Source of the DNA: Deltaproteobacteria bacterium
Lineage (GTDB): Bacteria > Myxococcota_A > UBA9042 > PHBI01
Length of the DNA stretch: 64,000 nt
NCBI GenBank assembly: GCA_020632715.1
Contig: JACKFA010000007.1
Coordinates: 248,001 to 312,000 of the forward strand
Direction: 5' to 3'
The notes beneath the pieces were generated by a model that had not been told where the DNA came from, did not search any database, and was given only the letters and a program-made list of their open reading frames with translations. The first letter of the stretch is position 1. Each line of letters starts with the position of its first letter. Positions 53,001 through 61,740 of the stretch are shown here, one piece after another. The position numbers and the translations under genes are program-made.

Positions 53001-55032
53001 CGAGGTGGAGACGGGCTGGACGTGCGACGGCCCCGAGGGCGTGGCGGGGCACTGCGACCACGTCTGCGGCGACGGCGTCGTGGCCGTGGGGGCGGAGACC
53101 TGCGACGACGGAGGCACCGCCACGCTCGATGGCTGCGATGACGGCTGCCGGGTGGAGCGCGGCTGGACCTGCTTCGGGCCGGCTGGCGCGGCCGGGCACT
53201 GCGCGCACGTCTGCGGTGACGGGCGGCTCGCGCGCGGCGCGGAGGGCTGCGACGACGGGAACCTGCGCGCGGGCGACGGCTGCTCGCCGGCGTGCGAGCC
53301 GGAGAGCGGCTGGGTGTGTGGCGACGGGCCCTTCCTCGGGGTCATCGGCGCGCTCCCGGACACGTTCTGCACGACGGTCTGCGGGGACGGCGTGGTCGGG
53401 GCGCCGCGGGAGACGTGCGACGACGGGAACGACGTCGCGGGCGACGGCTGCGGCGACCGCTGTCGCGTGGAGTACGGCTGGACCTGCGCGGGCGCCCCGG
53501 GGACGAGCGATCACTGCGGCGCGGTCTGCGGGGACGGGCGGCTCGCGGTCGGGGCGGAGGTCTGCGACGACGGGCACCTCGTGGGGGCGGCGCCGCCGGG
53601 GCCGCGCGGGTGCTCGGACGACTGCGAGGTGGTGCCGGGCTTCCACTGTGGGCCGGCGGACTTCGACCTCGTCGGGCGCGACTCGACGTGCGGCGCGTCG
53701 TGCGGGGACGGGGTGGTGGCGGTCGGGGTCGAGGCGTGTGACGACCACAACACGCGCGACGGCGACGGCTGCAGCGCCGTGTGCGCGGTGGAGCCGGGCT
53801 GGGACTGCGGCGCGGGCGGAGTCGCCTGCGTGGCCGTGTGCGGCGACGGGGCGCTGGCCTCGGTCGAGGGCTGCGACGACGGCAACACGGTCGCGGGGGA
53901 CGGCTGCTCGGCGACGTGCCGGGTGGAGGTCGGCTTCTTGTGCGGTCCGAACGCGGAGGGGCCGCCGGCGAGCGCGTGCGCGTCGACGTGCGGCGACGGG
54001 GTGCGCGCGGCGGACGAGGGGTGCGACGAGGGCGGCGACGCCGGGTTCCCGACGACGGCGGGGTGTGCGGCGGGCTGCGAGGTCGCGGACGGGTGGACGT
54101 GTCACGAGCTGCCGTCGGGGCGGTCGGTGTGCGCGGCGACGCGGTGCGGGGACGGGATCGTGGCGGGCGACGAGGCCTGCGACGACGGCGGCAACGCGAG
54201 CGGCGACGGGTGCTCGGCGGCGTGCGCGGACGAGGTGGGCTTCACGTGTCGGGACGCGCACGGGGACTGCGACGCCATCTGTGGTGACGGGCTCATCGTG
54301 GGTGGGGAGGCGTGCGACGAGGGGCCGGCGTCGAGCGAGCCGGACGCGCCGCCGCGCGGCTGCGCGGAGGACTGCGGCGCGGTGCTGCACGGGTTCACGT
54401 GCAGCGGGGAGCCGTCGGTGTGCGTGACGCGCTGCGGCGACAACGTGGTCGCGGGGGACGAGGCGTGCGACGACGGGCGCGCGGAGCAGATCGCCGAGGG
54501 GGCGGAGGTCCGCGGGTGCGACGGGGAGTGCCGGATCGTGCCGGGCTGGAGCTGCGACGACGGGGAGCCGAGCTACTGCCTGCCGGGCTGCGGCGACGGG
54601 CTCGTTCAGGGGGTGGAGGCCTGCGACGACGGGAACCTCGCGGACGACGACGGGTGCTCGGCTGGATGCACGGTGGAGCCGGGGCAGGTGTGCGAGGGGG
54701 AGCCGAGCGTGTGCGCGGCGGACCAGGACGGCGACGGGATCCTCGACGACGGTGACGGGAGCGGGATCGCCGGCGACCACCCGTGCGCGAGCTTCGAGAC
54801 GGTCGGGTGCGACGACAACTGCGTGGCGGACTGGAACGTCGGCCAGGTGGACAGCGACGGGGACGGCCGCGGCGACGCCTGCCAGGGGCTCTATCTGGGC
54901 CCGCGCATCGTGGGCGGGGGCGGCTGCGCCGGCGGCGGCGAGCGCGGCGCGGCCTGGGTCCTCGTGGTGCTGGGCGTCGCGGGCGCGGCGCTGGCGCGCA
55001 GGCGGGCCGCGCGGGGTCTTCGGCGCAGTTGA
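50068..55032 (+). CDS. Cys-rich repeat surface protein with MYXO-CTERM-like tail
   Basis: A 1654-aa secreted protein. The start is GTG 50068 or ATG 50077; neither has a strong ribosome site. A Sec signal peptide ends ATARA. The N-terminal beta region is about 30-360, followed by a DUF11/CARDB-like domain (DTVAVSVALDNVGDADASDVTM, about 370-490). Then come 21 Myxococcus-type Cys-rich repeats of about 49 residues (CGDGxVAxGAETCDDG..DGC..C), about 505-1545. A Ca-binding DQDGDGILDDGD segment follows. The C-terminus has the MYXO-CTERM order: Gly/Cys motif (GGGGCAGGG), hydrophobic helix, Arg cluster (ARRRAARGLRR). This predicts processing and surface anchoring by a myxosortase-type system. Confidence 0.88.
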   Translation: MSCMSSAAIAVLTIGLAVAGATARAEPDVRFQTSVNGGVVVTGNTLGLAGSNTAPGTNHGVGAFIEPTGLLSASSSWGAGTTLDWQLNGSAAVLDLPAGATVLYAELVWGGSASGNDVHGVSVPSLLDGTAVHLTTPTGEADVAPDPATAYGPTSTYYSRSADVTALVTVGGVYRVEGVPASLTTSNDAAGWTLLVAYAHPNAPARNLTIVMLNERVDSSTSPTVTVTGLCTPDSAANRRATVYATAIEGDAPVSGDELRFGPTSAALGPTSSRLSGPRNLGTNFFGSQITDGAGELDTRGTFGDRNATPPTNVSGGRQGWDIASVDASSLLVAGQTEAWLRATSTGDVYVLTAGGIAIDQGAPRFADIESAVAATPAVPEVGDTVAVSVALDNVGDADASDVTMAIPSSAWPAGVAYVPNSLRVDGATPPGGDVADATALAAGFPLPGVAQSGGATVSFEVQVTAAPSPAVFVVAPELHFAYVDCHGTSLPGMALPGPLEVTVAICGDGVVAGAETCDDGGTAAGDGCDGACRAEAGYTCDGPPGPGHCHATCGDGIVAVGAETCDDGGTATLDGCDDVCAVEHGWVCDGPAGGAAHCHATCGDGLVALGAETCDDGGQDDLDGCSASCAVEHGWTCAGPEGTAGHCTSECGDGLVALGAETCDDGGQDALDGCSALCAVEHGWTCAGPEGTAAHCSAECGDGLVAVGAETCDDGNTATLDGCDDACAVEHGWTCAGLEGTAGHCSSECGDGLVAVGAETCDGGQLVRPGGMLAPGCSATCEVQHGWTCAGAEGTLAHCSSECGDGLVAVGAETCDDGGADDLDGCSSSCVVEHGWTCAGPEGTAGHCSSVCGDGLVALGAETCDDGATEVLDGCDDACEVEHGWTCSGPEGTAGHCSSVCGDGLVALGAETCDDGGVDVLDGCDDACAVEHGWTCAGPEGTDAHCASECGDGLVALGAETCDDGNLLTSDGCSGTCEVETGWTCDGPEGVAGHCDHVCGDGVVAVGAETCDDGGTATLDGCDDGCRVERGWTCFGPAGAAGHCAHVCGDGRLARGAEGCDDGNLRAGDGCSPACEPESGWVCGDGPFLGVIGALPDTFCTTVCGDGVVGAPRETCDDGNDVAGDGCGDRCRVEYGWTCAGAPGTSDHCGAVCGDGRLAVGAEVCDDGHLVGAAPPGPRGCSDDCEVVPGFHCGPADFDLVGRDSTCGASCGDGVVAVGVEACDDHNTRDGDGCSAVCAVEPGWDCGAGGVACVAVCGDGALASVEGCDDGNTVAGDGCSATCRVEVGFLCGPNAEGPPASACASTCGDGVRAADEGCDEGGDAGFPTTAGCAAGCEVADGWTCHELPSGRSVCAATRCGDGIVAGDEACDDGGNASGDGCSAACADEVGFTCRDAHGDCDAICGDGLIVGGEACDEGPASSEPDAPPRGCAEDCGAVLHGFTCSGEPSVCVTRCGDNVVAGDEACDDGRAEQIAEGAEVRGCDGECRIVPGWSCDDGEPSYCLPGCGDGLVQGVEACDDGNLADDDGCSAGCTVEPGQVCEGEPSVCAADQDGDGILDDGDGSGIAGDHPCASFETVGCDDNCVADWNVGQVDSDGDGRGDACQGLYLGPRIVGGGGCAGGGERGAAWVLVVLGVAGAALARRRAARGLRRS
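51725..53220 (+). repeat. Near-identical 147-bp coding repeats in the Cys-rich protein gene
   Basis: About ten consecutive units recur at a 147-bp period (for example cores near 52021, 52168, 52477, 52624, 52771, 52918). One 162-bp unit has an insertion (near 52315). They are much more alike in DNA than the later units, pointing to recent tandem duplication or gene conversion. Confidence 0.75.
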
Positions 55033-55335
55033 TGGGGCAAGTGGCCGCGCTGAAACCGCTTTTTACCACGGAGACACGGAGACACGGAGGGAGGAGGGAG
55101 ACGGAGAGGCGACCGTCGTCCCCCTCCTGACGCAGGCTCGTGATCTACGCTGAGCCTGGAGGGAGGGGAGGAGCGGGTCACGCCCCGGTCTCTCCGTGCT
55201 CCCTCCGTGTCTCCGTGTCTCCGTGGTCACGTTCCGCGGTTCACGCGCCAAGCCCCGGCCCCTCCGTGCTCCCTCCGTGTCTCCGTGGTCACGTCCTCCG
55301 CGCACCGGATGTCGGCACGAGGACCGCCGCAACCG
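55033..55335. repeat. Intergenic CACGGAGA-type inverted repeat cluster
   Basis: The gap between two convergent genes holds ACCACGGAGACACGGAGACA-type repeats at 55066-55100. Reverse-oriented copies (CTCCCTCCGTGTCTCCGTG) lie at about 55191-55226 and 55262-55290. The arms can form long hairpins, so the cluster may act as a two-way terminator. Similar CACGGAGACACGGAG tracts are scattered in many unrelated genomes as extragenic repeats. No gene is seen here. Confidence 0.6.
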
Positions 55336-56289
55336 TCAGGACGCCAGGAGCTGCTTCGTCTGCTCGAGGAGGCTCTTCGTGGCGGGGAGGTCGTCGGCGA
55401 GGATCCCGTCGCGCACCAGCGGGTGGAGGGCGTAGCCCGCGACGTTGTGATCGACGACCGCGAGGCGCTTGAGACCGGCGATCGCGGCCTCGAAGCGGTC
55501 CTCCCCGAGGATCGCGGCGAAGTCGTCGTCCGTCAGGCGCTCCCCGAGCGCGAGCGCCGAGAGCGCGATGCGGATGCCGACGTGCGCCGTGCCGCGCAGG
55601 AGCCGCCGCGATAGCCGCCGCGCGACCGTGTCGAAGTCGGCCGCGGGGATCTGGACCTCGCCCGTCGCCACCGCCACGTCCGCCACGAGCGCCACGAGCA
55701 GCGGGTGGCCGTGCGTCCGCGCGACCACCTCCCACGCGTCGCCGACCAGCACCTGACGGCGCTGGAGGTACGTCACCACCGCCGCCGGCTGCAGGTCGGG
55801 CACCGCGAGCGACGTCAGCGGCCGCCCCGCGCAGAGCGGCGTGAGCCACTCCGCCGAGCCCGGCCCGCGCCCCACGAAGAGCGGGACCCGCGTCGTCGCC
55901 ACGTCCCGCGCGAGGTCGCTCACGAGCTGCGGCAGGCGCGCCGCGAGCACGTCGGCGTCGTCGAGGAGCACGACGCCGCCACGGCTCGCGCGCCGCACGA
56001 TGCCGTCACGCACCGCGCGCACGAAGCGCTCGGGCGCCGTCTTTGGGAGCTCCGCGCCGTCCACCCACACGACCGGGTGGCCGCGCAGCATCAAGCGCTC
56101 GGCCAGCGTGCGCAGGATGGTCGTCCGCCCGGCGCCGTCCGGGCCCTCCACCGAGACGCACGGCGGCGTGCGCGTCATGGCCTGGGTCTCGAGCCACGCG
56201 AGCTCCGACTCCCGGCCCACGACGTGCATCACCGAGTCGTGCTCGGGCACGAAGTCCGGCCAGCTACCGGTTCGTTGAGTGAGGACCAC
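55336..56289 (-). CDS. AAA/STAND-like ATPase with Arg in the Walker A motif
   Basis: A 317-aa ATPase-like protein. The start is uncertain: GTG 56289 has GGGAGAG about 9 nt upstream, and ATG 56229 would remove 20 residues. The core begins HVVGRESELAWLE, typical of AAA/STAND proteins. Walker A reads GPDGAGRTT (about 48-56), with Arg where Lys is normal. Walker B is VVLLDDAD (about 105), then VPLFVGRG, and a helical winged-helix-like C-terminus (YLQRRQVL.., ALHPLVRDGIL). The Arg may weaken nucleotide hydrolysis. No partner gene adjoins, so a regulatory or signalling role is only a guess. Confidence 0.75.
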   Translation of the reverse strand: MVLTQRTGSWPDFVPEHDSVMHVVGRESELAWLETQAMTRTPPCVSVEGPDGAGRTTILRTLAERLMLRGHPVVWVDGAELPKTAPERFVRAVRDGIVRRASRGGVVLLDDADVLAARLPQLVSDLARDVATTRVPLFVGRGPGSAEWLTPLCAGRPLTSLAVPDLQPAAVVTYLQRRQVLVGDAWEVVARTHGHPLLVALVADVAVATGEVQIPAADFDTVARRLSRRLLRGTAHVGIRIALSALALGERLTDDDFAAILGEDRFEAAIAGLKRLAVVDHNVAGYALHPLVRDGILADDLPATKSLLEQTKQLLAS

Positions 56290-56634
56290 GCGACGACTCT
56301 CCCGAACTCCAAGTCTGGAGTCAACCCCGGGCCGGGGTCGGAAGATTCCAGGATCATGTTCTTTTCGCGGTCGCAGCGGGCAGCTTGGACCGCCTGGCGG
56401 GCGCTCGACGGCTACCCCTGCCGCCGAACCCTTCGCAGGTGCGAACGCGCGGACATGGGGGATCCGCGCTCCAGACCTACGCGCGCCTTCTATCACGGCC
56501 ATGATGAATGGCGAACGATCAGTCCGGATTTGCACCCGGGTTGTAACCGCAGCCCCGCCAGGATCCACCGGCTGCGGGCGCCACGACGCGATCTCTCCCC
56601 CGGTCGCAGGGCGTCGACCAGCCCGCGGGTCCGG
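56290..56634. promoter_or_regulatory. Intergenic region upstream of the ATPase gene
   Basis: No gene is seen. ACTCCA-AGTC-TGGAGT (56306-56321) is a perfect 6-bp dyad that overlaps TTGACT on the - strand (56325-56320), a -35-like sequence. No good -10 box is found at the right distance. The part nearer 56634 is downstream of the MopE/beta-helix gene, with no clear terminator. Confidence 0.35.
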
Positions 56635-59600
56635 TCAGGGCGTGAAGACGTTCTGGCTCGCCCCGTTCGCGCCCTGCGCGCCGCCGGTCGTCTGCCCCGA
56701 AGGGCCGCCCGCGCCGCCGGCCCCGCCCGTCGCGACGCCGCTCCCGTAGACGAAGGCGTTCGCGCTCGACCACGTCGCCGGCCACGCCGCGCTCGCGCCG
56801 TAGACCGCGATGCCGAAGCTCGCCCCGCCGCAGCCGCCGCCGCCGCCGCCGCCCTCGCCGCCGAGGCCGCCGCGGCCGCCGTCGCCGGCGCGGAAGCCGA
56901 CCCAGAAGTTGTTGGACGTCCCGCCGTGGCCGCCGTCCCCGCCGACGCCGCCCGCGCCGCCGTAGCCGCCGATGCCGCCCGCGCCGCCGAGCCCGCGCTG
57001 GACGAGGTTGTCGCGCACCACCGGCGGGGCCGCGATCCCCGCCGTGCTCGACCACGTGAGGAAGATGCCCATGCTCGCGCCGCCGCTGCCGCCGCCCGTG
57101 CCGCCGACGCCGCCGCAGCCACCCGCTCCCGCGCCACCGCCGCTCGCGCCGAGCTTGTAGAGATCCTCCTCGGCGTAGAAGACGTTCTCCGGCAGCGCCT
57201 CCTGGTGCGCCGTCGCCACGCCGCCGGACGGGGCGCCCGCGCCACCGCGCGCGCCCGCCGTCCCCGTGACGCCCGTCTGCCCGACCCCGTTCGTCCACTG
57301 CCCGCCCGTGACCATGCCGGTCGCCGTCGCGCAGCCCGCGCCCTGCTGCCCGAGCGCGCCCGTGGCGCCCGGCGCCCCCGCGAAGCCCTCGAGCTTCTCG
57401 ATGGCGGTCGGGAAGCCGGCCTCTGTGAGGTGCGTGCCACAGGTGTCGTTCCCGGAGCCGTAGTCCCGCGTCCAGCTGTACCCGGGCGCCCCGTCCTTCC
57501 CGGGCACGGGGGGCGTCCACGACGCCTGCCCGTACACCGGACACGCCGCGTCGCCGCCCGCGATGCCGTTCGCGCTCGCGCACTGCGCGTTCACGCCGCC
57601 CGCGCCGCCGTTGCGCTTGCTACCGGCCGGGCACGTGCCCGTGCCGGTGCACGCGGTCGAGCCGGTCTCGACGCTCTGCCCGTCGGCGCCGTTCAGCGCG
57701 CTGCCGCCCGACGACGTCGCGCCGAAGCCGACGCTGCCGTTGCCGCCGCTCCCGCCGTCGCCGCCGGCGCCGCCGATGACGCGGTTGTTGGCGATGAGGA
57801 GCGCCGCGCTCGAGTCCGCCACGTAGATCGCGTAGCTCGAGTAGCCGACGCCGCTCGCCGTCGCCGGGAGCGTCGTCACGTCGTAGCCGCGCACGACGAA
57901 GCCCGAGAGCACCGTCGTGACCGTCGTCCCCGTGATCCCGCTCGCCATCACCGTGCCCGGCGTCACGGACTGCTGCCCGAACGCCGGCTCGCGCCCGAGG
58001 ATCCGCGTCTCGAACGTCGCGATGTTGCGCGACAGGAAGTTCGGCGCGTAGCCGCCGTGGAGCTTCACCCCGGCGGTCAGCACGATGTTCTCGGCGTAGT
58101 TGCCGCCGGCGACGAGCACGTACTTCTTGCCCGACCCCGGGAACGCCGCGATCGCCGACGTTATCGTGGGGTAGGGCGACGCGAGCGTGCCCGCGCCGGG
58201 GCTCGTCGCCCCCGCGCGCACGAAGATCGCGTCCGCCACGACGCCGTCGACGCCGTCGCAGTTCTGATCGACGTAGGTCGCCGACGGCTCCGGGTAGCCG
58301 CCGAAGTCGACGTCGGGCTCGTCCGTCGCGGTGTTGCCCTGGACGCGCCGGCACTCGCAGCCGTCACCGTCCACGCCGTTCGTGTCGACCCACTCGTAGG
58401 TCGTCCCGGCGACCGTCTCCGTCAGGCACTGCCCGATCCGGCACGCCGGCGCCGCCCCGCCGCTGCACTCGCCGACCGCGTGCTGCGCGCTCGCGCTCCA
58501 CCGGAGGAGGCAGTTGTTGCCGCAGCTCCCGCAGTTCTCGTCGGTCGGGTAGACGCCGCCCACGAGGAAGCCCTCGTCGGTCTGCCCGTCGCAGTCGTTG
58601 TCCGCGCCGTCGCATACCTCGGGGATGAGCCCGTCGGCGCTGCAGTCGGAGAAGCCGTAGCTCCCGGCGCCGCGATCCTCGCACGTCTGGAGGCCCGTGC
58701 ACGCCCCGACCGGGCACGCCCGCTGGACCCCCACCTGCTCGGCCCCGCAGCGGCACGTCCCCGACACCGGCATGCACTGGCTCGTGCCGCCGACCGACTG
58801 GCACTGGTAGCCCGACGGGCACGTCGACCCGTACGGCGAGCTCGCGTCGCACGCGCGGGCGCAGAAGCGCTCCCCCGACACCGCCACGCACTTCGTCGAC
58901 GGCACGAGGCAGTCCGCGTCCGCCGTGCAGCCCTGGCACAGGTTGTCCGGGAGTGCGAGGCACGCCGTGCCCCCGTCGAACGCGAAGTAGCCGGGCGCGC
59001 AGCTCGTCGCGCGGCAGGTCGGCGCCGGCCCCGCGATGTCACAGGTCACGGTGACGCTGTTCGGGACGAGCTGCAGGCAGTCGAACCCGCAGCCGCCGCA
59101 GTCCGTCGCGGCGCTGTAGATCCCGCTCCCGCTGACGTAGCCGTTGTCGATGACGCCGTCGCAGTCGTCGTCGCGGCCGTTGCAGGTCTCCGTCGTCGCC
59201 GGCTGCGCCGAGCACTGCCAGCCCGCGTTCACGCACGACCACGTCCCCGGGCACCCCGGCCCGTTCGCGCAGCTCGCCTGCCCGTTCGGCGTCGTCGACG
59301 TCGCGAGCGACGTGTCCGCCGCGTCGACCTGCCCGTCGCAGTCGTTGTCGACGCCATCGCACGTCTCGACCGCTGGCGTCCGCGCGCTGCAAGCGCCGAG
59401 CCCCGGCGTCGGCGGGTCGAGCTCGCAGACCTGCGTCCCGAGGCACGTCCCGAAGCCGTTCGTCACGCTGCACGCGGTCACCCCGCCGTCGACGAGGCAG
59501 CGGCAGCTCCCGCTCGCCGGGCGGCAGCCGAGCGCGCCCCCGCCGACGCTCTCGCAGGTGTAGCCGGCCGGGCAGCAGCTCTGGACGCCCGTCGCCCCCG

Positions 59601-61740
59601 AGCACGCCGTCGCCGCCGTGCCGTAGATGGACCCCGCGGCGCAGTCCCGCGCGCAGTACGAGCCCGCGCCGCCCTCGGCGACGCAGCGGTCGTTCGGGCC
59701 CTGGCAGTCCGCGGCCGTCGAGCACTGCGCGCAGCTGTTGGTCGTCGGCACCGGGAGGCAGGTCGTCCCGAGGTGCGCGTAGTAGCCGGGCTCGCAGCTC
59801 GCGACCGCGCAGCGCGGCACGGCGCCGGAGGCGTCGCAGGTGACGGTGCCGTGGGGGACCGTCGGGCAGACGCGCCCGCAGGCGCCGCAGTTGTCGACGC
59901 TCAGCCCGTACTTGAGCGCGCCGCCGACGCTCGTCGCGAAGCCCTCGTCCGTCTCGCCGTCGCAGTCGTCGTCGACGCCGTTGCAGGTCTCCTCGGCCGG
60001 CGTCGGGGCGTTGCAGCGGAGGCCCGCCGCGCCCGAGCAGACGGTGACGCCCGTGCACGTGCCGAGCGCGTTCGTCGTCTCGCAGGCGGCGCCCGCGCCG
60101 ACCTCCTCGTCGATGAAGCCGTCGCAGTCGTCGTCGTTGCCATTGCACGTCTCGACCGCGGGCTCGGGGGCCGTGCAGCCCGCCCAGCCCGACGCCGGGT
60201 CGCAGGTCTCCGTCCCGAAGCACGTGCCGATCGCGTTCGTGCGTGTGCAGGCCTTCACCTGCCCCGCGTTCGCCTGCGTGCAGTCACAGCTCGCCGTCAC
60301 CGGGCGGCACTGCTGCTCGCCGGCCACGTCGTCGCACGTGTAGCTCGCCGGGCACGTCGTCGAGAAGCCGCTCCCGCCCGAGCAGTCGCGCGCGCAGAAG
60401 GTGCGCGGGTCGGTCGCGCTCATCTGCAGGCAGCGCGAGCCGTCGCCGAAGCAGTCCGCGTCGCTGACGCAGGGGTTGCAGAGGGTCGCGTTCTCGCTCA
60501 GGCACGTCGTGTCGCCGAACGCGACGTAGCCTGCCTCGCACGCGACGATCTTGCACGCCGGCTCGCCGCCGCTCGAGTCGCACGTGACCTCGGCCGCGTG
60601 GTCGAAGCGGAGGTTGCAGTCGAGGCCGCAGGCGCCGCAGTTCTCCGTCGTCGCGATGACGCCCGAGGCGTTCTTGAAGTCCTCGTCGGTCTCGCCATCG
60701 CAGTCGTCGTCGAAGCCGTTGCACGCCTCGGCGCCCGGCTCTTGTGCACTGCACACACGCCCCGCGACCCCTTGGCAGGTCTCGATGCCGGTGCAAATGC
60801 CGGCGTCATTGCTGCGCTCGCACTCGGCCGGCGACTGCCCCTCGTCGGTCTGCCCGTCGCAGTCGTTGTCGAGCCCGTCGCAGACGTCGTCCGCCGGCGT
60901 CGGCGCCGTGCAGCCCACGTAGCCGAGCTCGGGGTCGCAGGTCGCCGTCCCGAAGCACGTCCCGAAGTCGTTCGTGACGTTGCACGCCTTCACGAGCCCG
61001 GCCGAGTCCTCCGTGCAGTCGCAGGTCGCGTTCGCCGGGATGCACTGCGCGAGGCTCTGCCCGTCGAGCTCGAGCTCCTCGCACGCGTAGCCCGTGGGGC
61101 AGGGGTCGCTCTGGCAGTCGCGCCCGCAGAAGTGCCCGCCGCCGATGGCGAGGCAGCGGTTGAGCCCGGCCGAGCCGCACTGCGAGTCGTTCTCGCACGG
61201 CTCGCAGAGGCGGTTCAGGTCGTTCACGCAGAGCTCGACGGGGTCGGTGATGCCGCCGACCGTGCGGCAGAGCCAGCCCTCGGGGCAGCCGTCGATGCAG
61301 CTGTTCGTGCAGTAGCCGCCCGTCGGCGAGTCGATGCAGTAGGTCGAGGCGCACTGCGAGTTCGTGACGCAGAAGGCGCCGGTCGGGAGGTCGCCGCTCG
61401 CGTCGACCGTGTCGACGTCGCCGCCGCCGGTGTCGGGGTTGACGTCGATGGCGCCGCTGTCCGTGGCGTCCGCCGCGTCCGCGTCGCCGCCGCCCACGGT
61501 GTCGGCGATGTTCGAGACCTTGAGCACGCAGGTGCCGTCGTAGCAGAGCATCTCGCCCGGGCACTCGCTCGTGAACACGCAGTCGCACGGCTCGGCCGAG
61601 CACTGCGGGACGGTGCGGTTCGAGATGTCCTTGCCGTCGCTCTCGGAGCAGCCGGCGACGCCCGCCGCGAGCAGGAGCGGGAGCAGGAGGAGCGCCGCCG
61701 CGAGCGCGCGCCGGAGGCCGATGGGGTGCGAGGTGACCAT
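56635..61740 (-). CDS. MopE-motif and beta-helix lipoprotein
   Basis: A 1701-aa lipoprotein. ATG 61740 shares its A with the stop of the upstream paralogue (TGATG). Lipobox GVAGC (Cys31) is followed by a Cys-rich start and an Asp/Gly spacer. Seven MopE-type motifs C(D/N)GxD(N/D)DCDGxxD lie at about 290-1050, interleaved with Cys-rich EGF-like segments (CSQCxxxADC). In MopE-type proteins this motif is associated with metal, notably copper, binding. From about 1170 a DUF1565/right-handed beta-helix domain begins (IFVRAGATSPGAGTLASPYPTITSAI). It is followed by long Gly-rich repeats (GGAGGxGGxGG) to the end (SQNVFTP). Surface metal binding or adhesion is inferred. Confidence 0.85.
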   Translation of the reverse strand: MVTSHPIGLRRALAAALLLLPLLLAAGVAGCSESDGKDISNRTVPQCSAEPCDCVFTSECPGEMLCYDGTCVLKVSNIADTVGGGDADAADATDSGAIDVNPDTGGGDVDTVDASGDLPTGAFCVTNSQCASTYCIDSPTGGYCTNSCIDGCPEGWLCRTVGGITDPVELCVNDLNRLCEPCENDSQCGSAGLNRCLAIGGGHFCGRDCQSDPCPTGYACEELELDGQSLAQCIPANATCDCTEDSAGLVKACNVTNDFGTCFGTATCDPELGYVGCTAPTPADDVCDGLDNDCDGQTDEGQSPAECERSNDAGICTGIETCQGVAGRVCSAQEPGAEACNGFDDDCDGETDEDFKNASGVIATTENCGACGLDCNLRFDHAAEVTCDSSGGEPACKIVACEAGYVAFGDTTCLSENATLCNPCVSDADCFGDGSRCLQMSATDPRTFCARDCSGGSGFSTTCPASYTCDDVAGEQQCRPVTASCDCTQANAGQVKACTRTNAIGTCFGTETCDPASGWAGCTAPEPAVETCNGNDDDCDGFIDEEVGAGAACETTNALGTCTGVTVCSGAAGLRCNAPTPAEETCNGVDDDCDGETDEGFATSVGGALKYGLSVDNCGACGRVCPTVPHGTVTCDASGAVPRCAVASCEPGYYAHLGTTCLPVPTTNSCAQCSTAADCQGPNDRCVAEGGAGSYCARDCAAGSIYGTAATACSGATGVQSCCPAGYTCESVGGGALGCRPASGSCRCLVDGGVTACSVTNGFGTCLGTQVCELDPPTPGLGACSARTPAVETCDGVDNDCDGQVDAADTSLATSTTPNGQASCANGPGCPGTWSCVNAGWQCSAQPATTETCNGRDDDCDGVIDNGYVSGSGIYSAATDCGGCGFDCLQLVPNSVTVTCDIAGPAPTCRATSCAPGYFAFDGGTACLALPDNLCQGCTADADCLVPSTKCVAVSGERFCARACDASSPYGSTCPSGYQCQSVGGTSQCMPVSGTCRCGAEQVGVQRACPVGACTGLQTCEDRGAGSYGFSDCSADGLIPEVCDGADNDCDGQTDEGFLVGGVYPTDENCGSCGNNCLLRWSASAQHAVGECSGGAAPACRIGQCLTETVAGTTYEWVDTNGVDGDGCECRRVQGNTATDEPDVDFGGYPEPSATYVDQNCDGVDGVVADAIFVRAGATSPGAGTLASPYPTITSAIAAFPGSGKKYVLVAGGNYAENIVLTAGVKLHGGYAPNFLSRNIATFETRILGREPAFGQQSVTPGTVMASGITGTTVTTVLSGFVVRGYDVTTLPATASGVGYSSYAIYVADSSAALLIANNRVIGGAGGDGGSGGNGSVGFGATSSGGSALNGADGQSVETGSTACTGTGTCPAGSKRNGGAGGVNAQCASANGIAGGDAACPVYGQASWTPPVPGKDGAPGYSWTRDYGSGNDTCGTHLTEAGFPTAIEKLEGFAGAPGATGALGQQGAGCATATGMVTGGQWTNGVGQTGVTGTAGARGGAGAPSGGVATAHQEALPENVFYAEEDLYKLGASGGGAGAGGCGGVGGTGGGSGGASMGIFLTWSSTAGIAAPPVVRDNLVQRGLGGAGGIGGYGGAGGVGGDGGHGGTSNNFWVGFRAGDGGRGGLGGEGGGGGGGCGGASFGIAVYGASAAWPATWSSANAFVYGSGVATGGAGGAGGPSGQTTGGAQGANGASQNVFTP

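Noticed and set aside
56820..57130. GCC-rich DNA tracts as a satellite or CRISPR-like repeat
   Set aside because: They are the Gly-rich coding ends of the beta-helix proteins, with no regular spacer structure.
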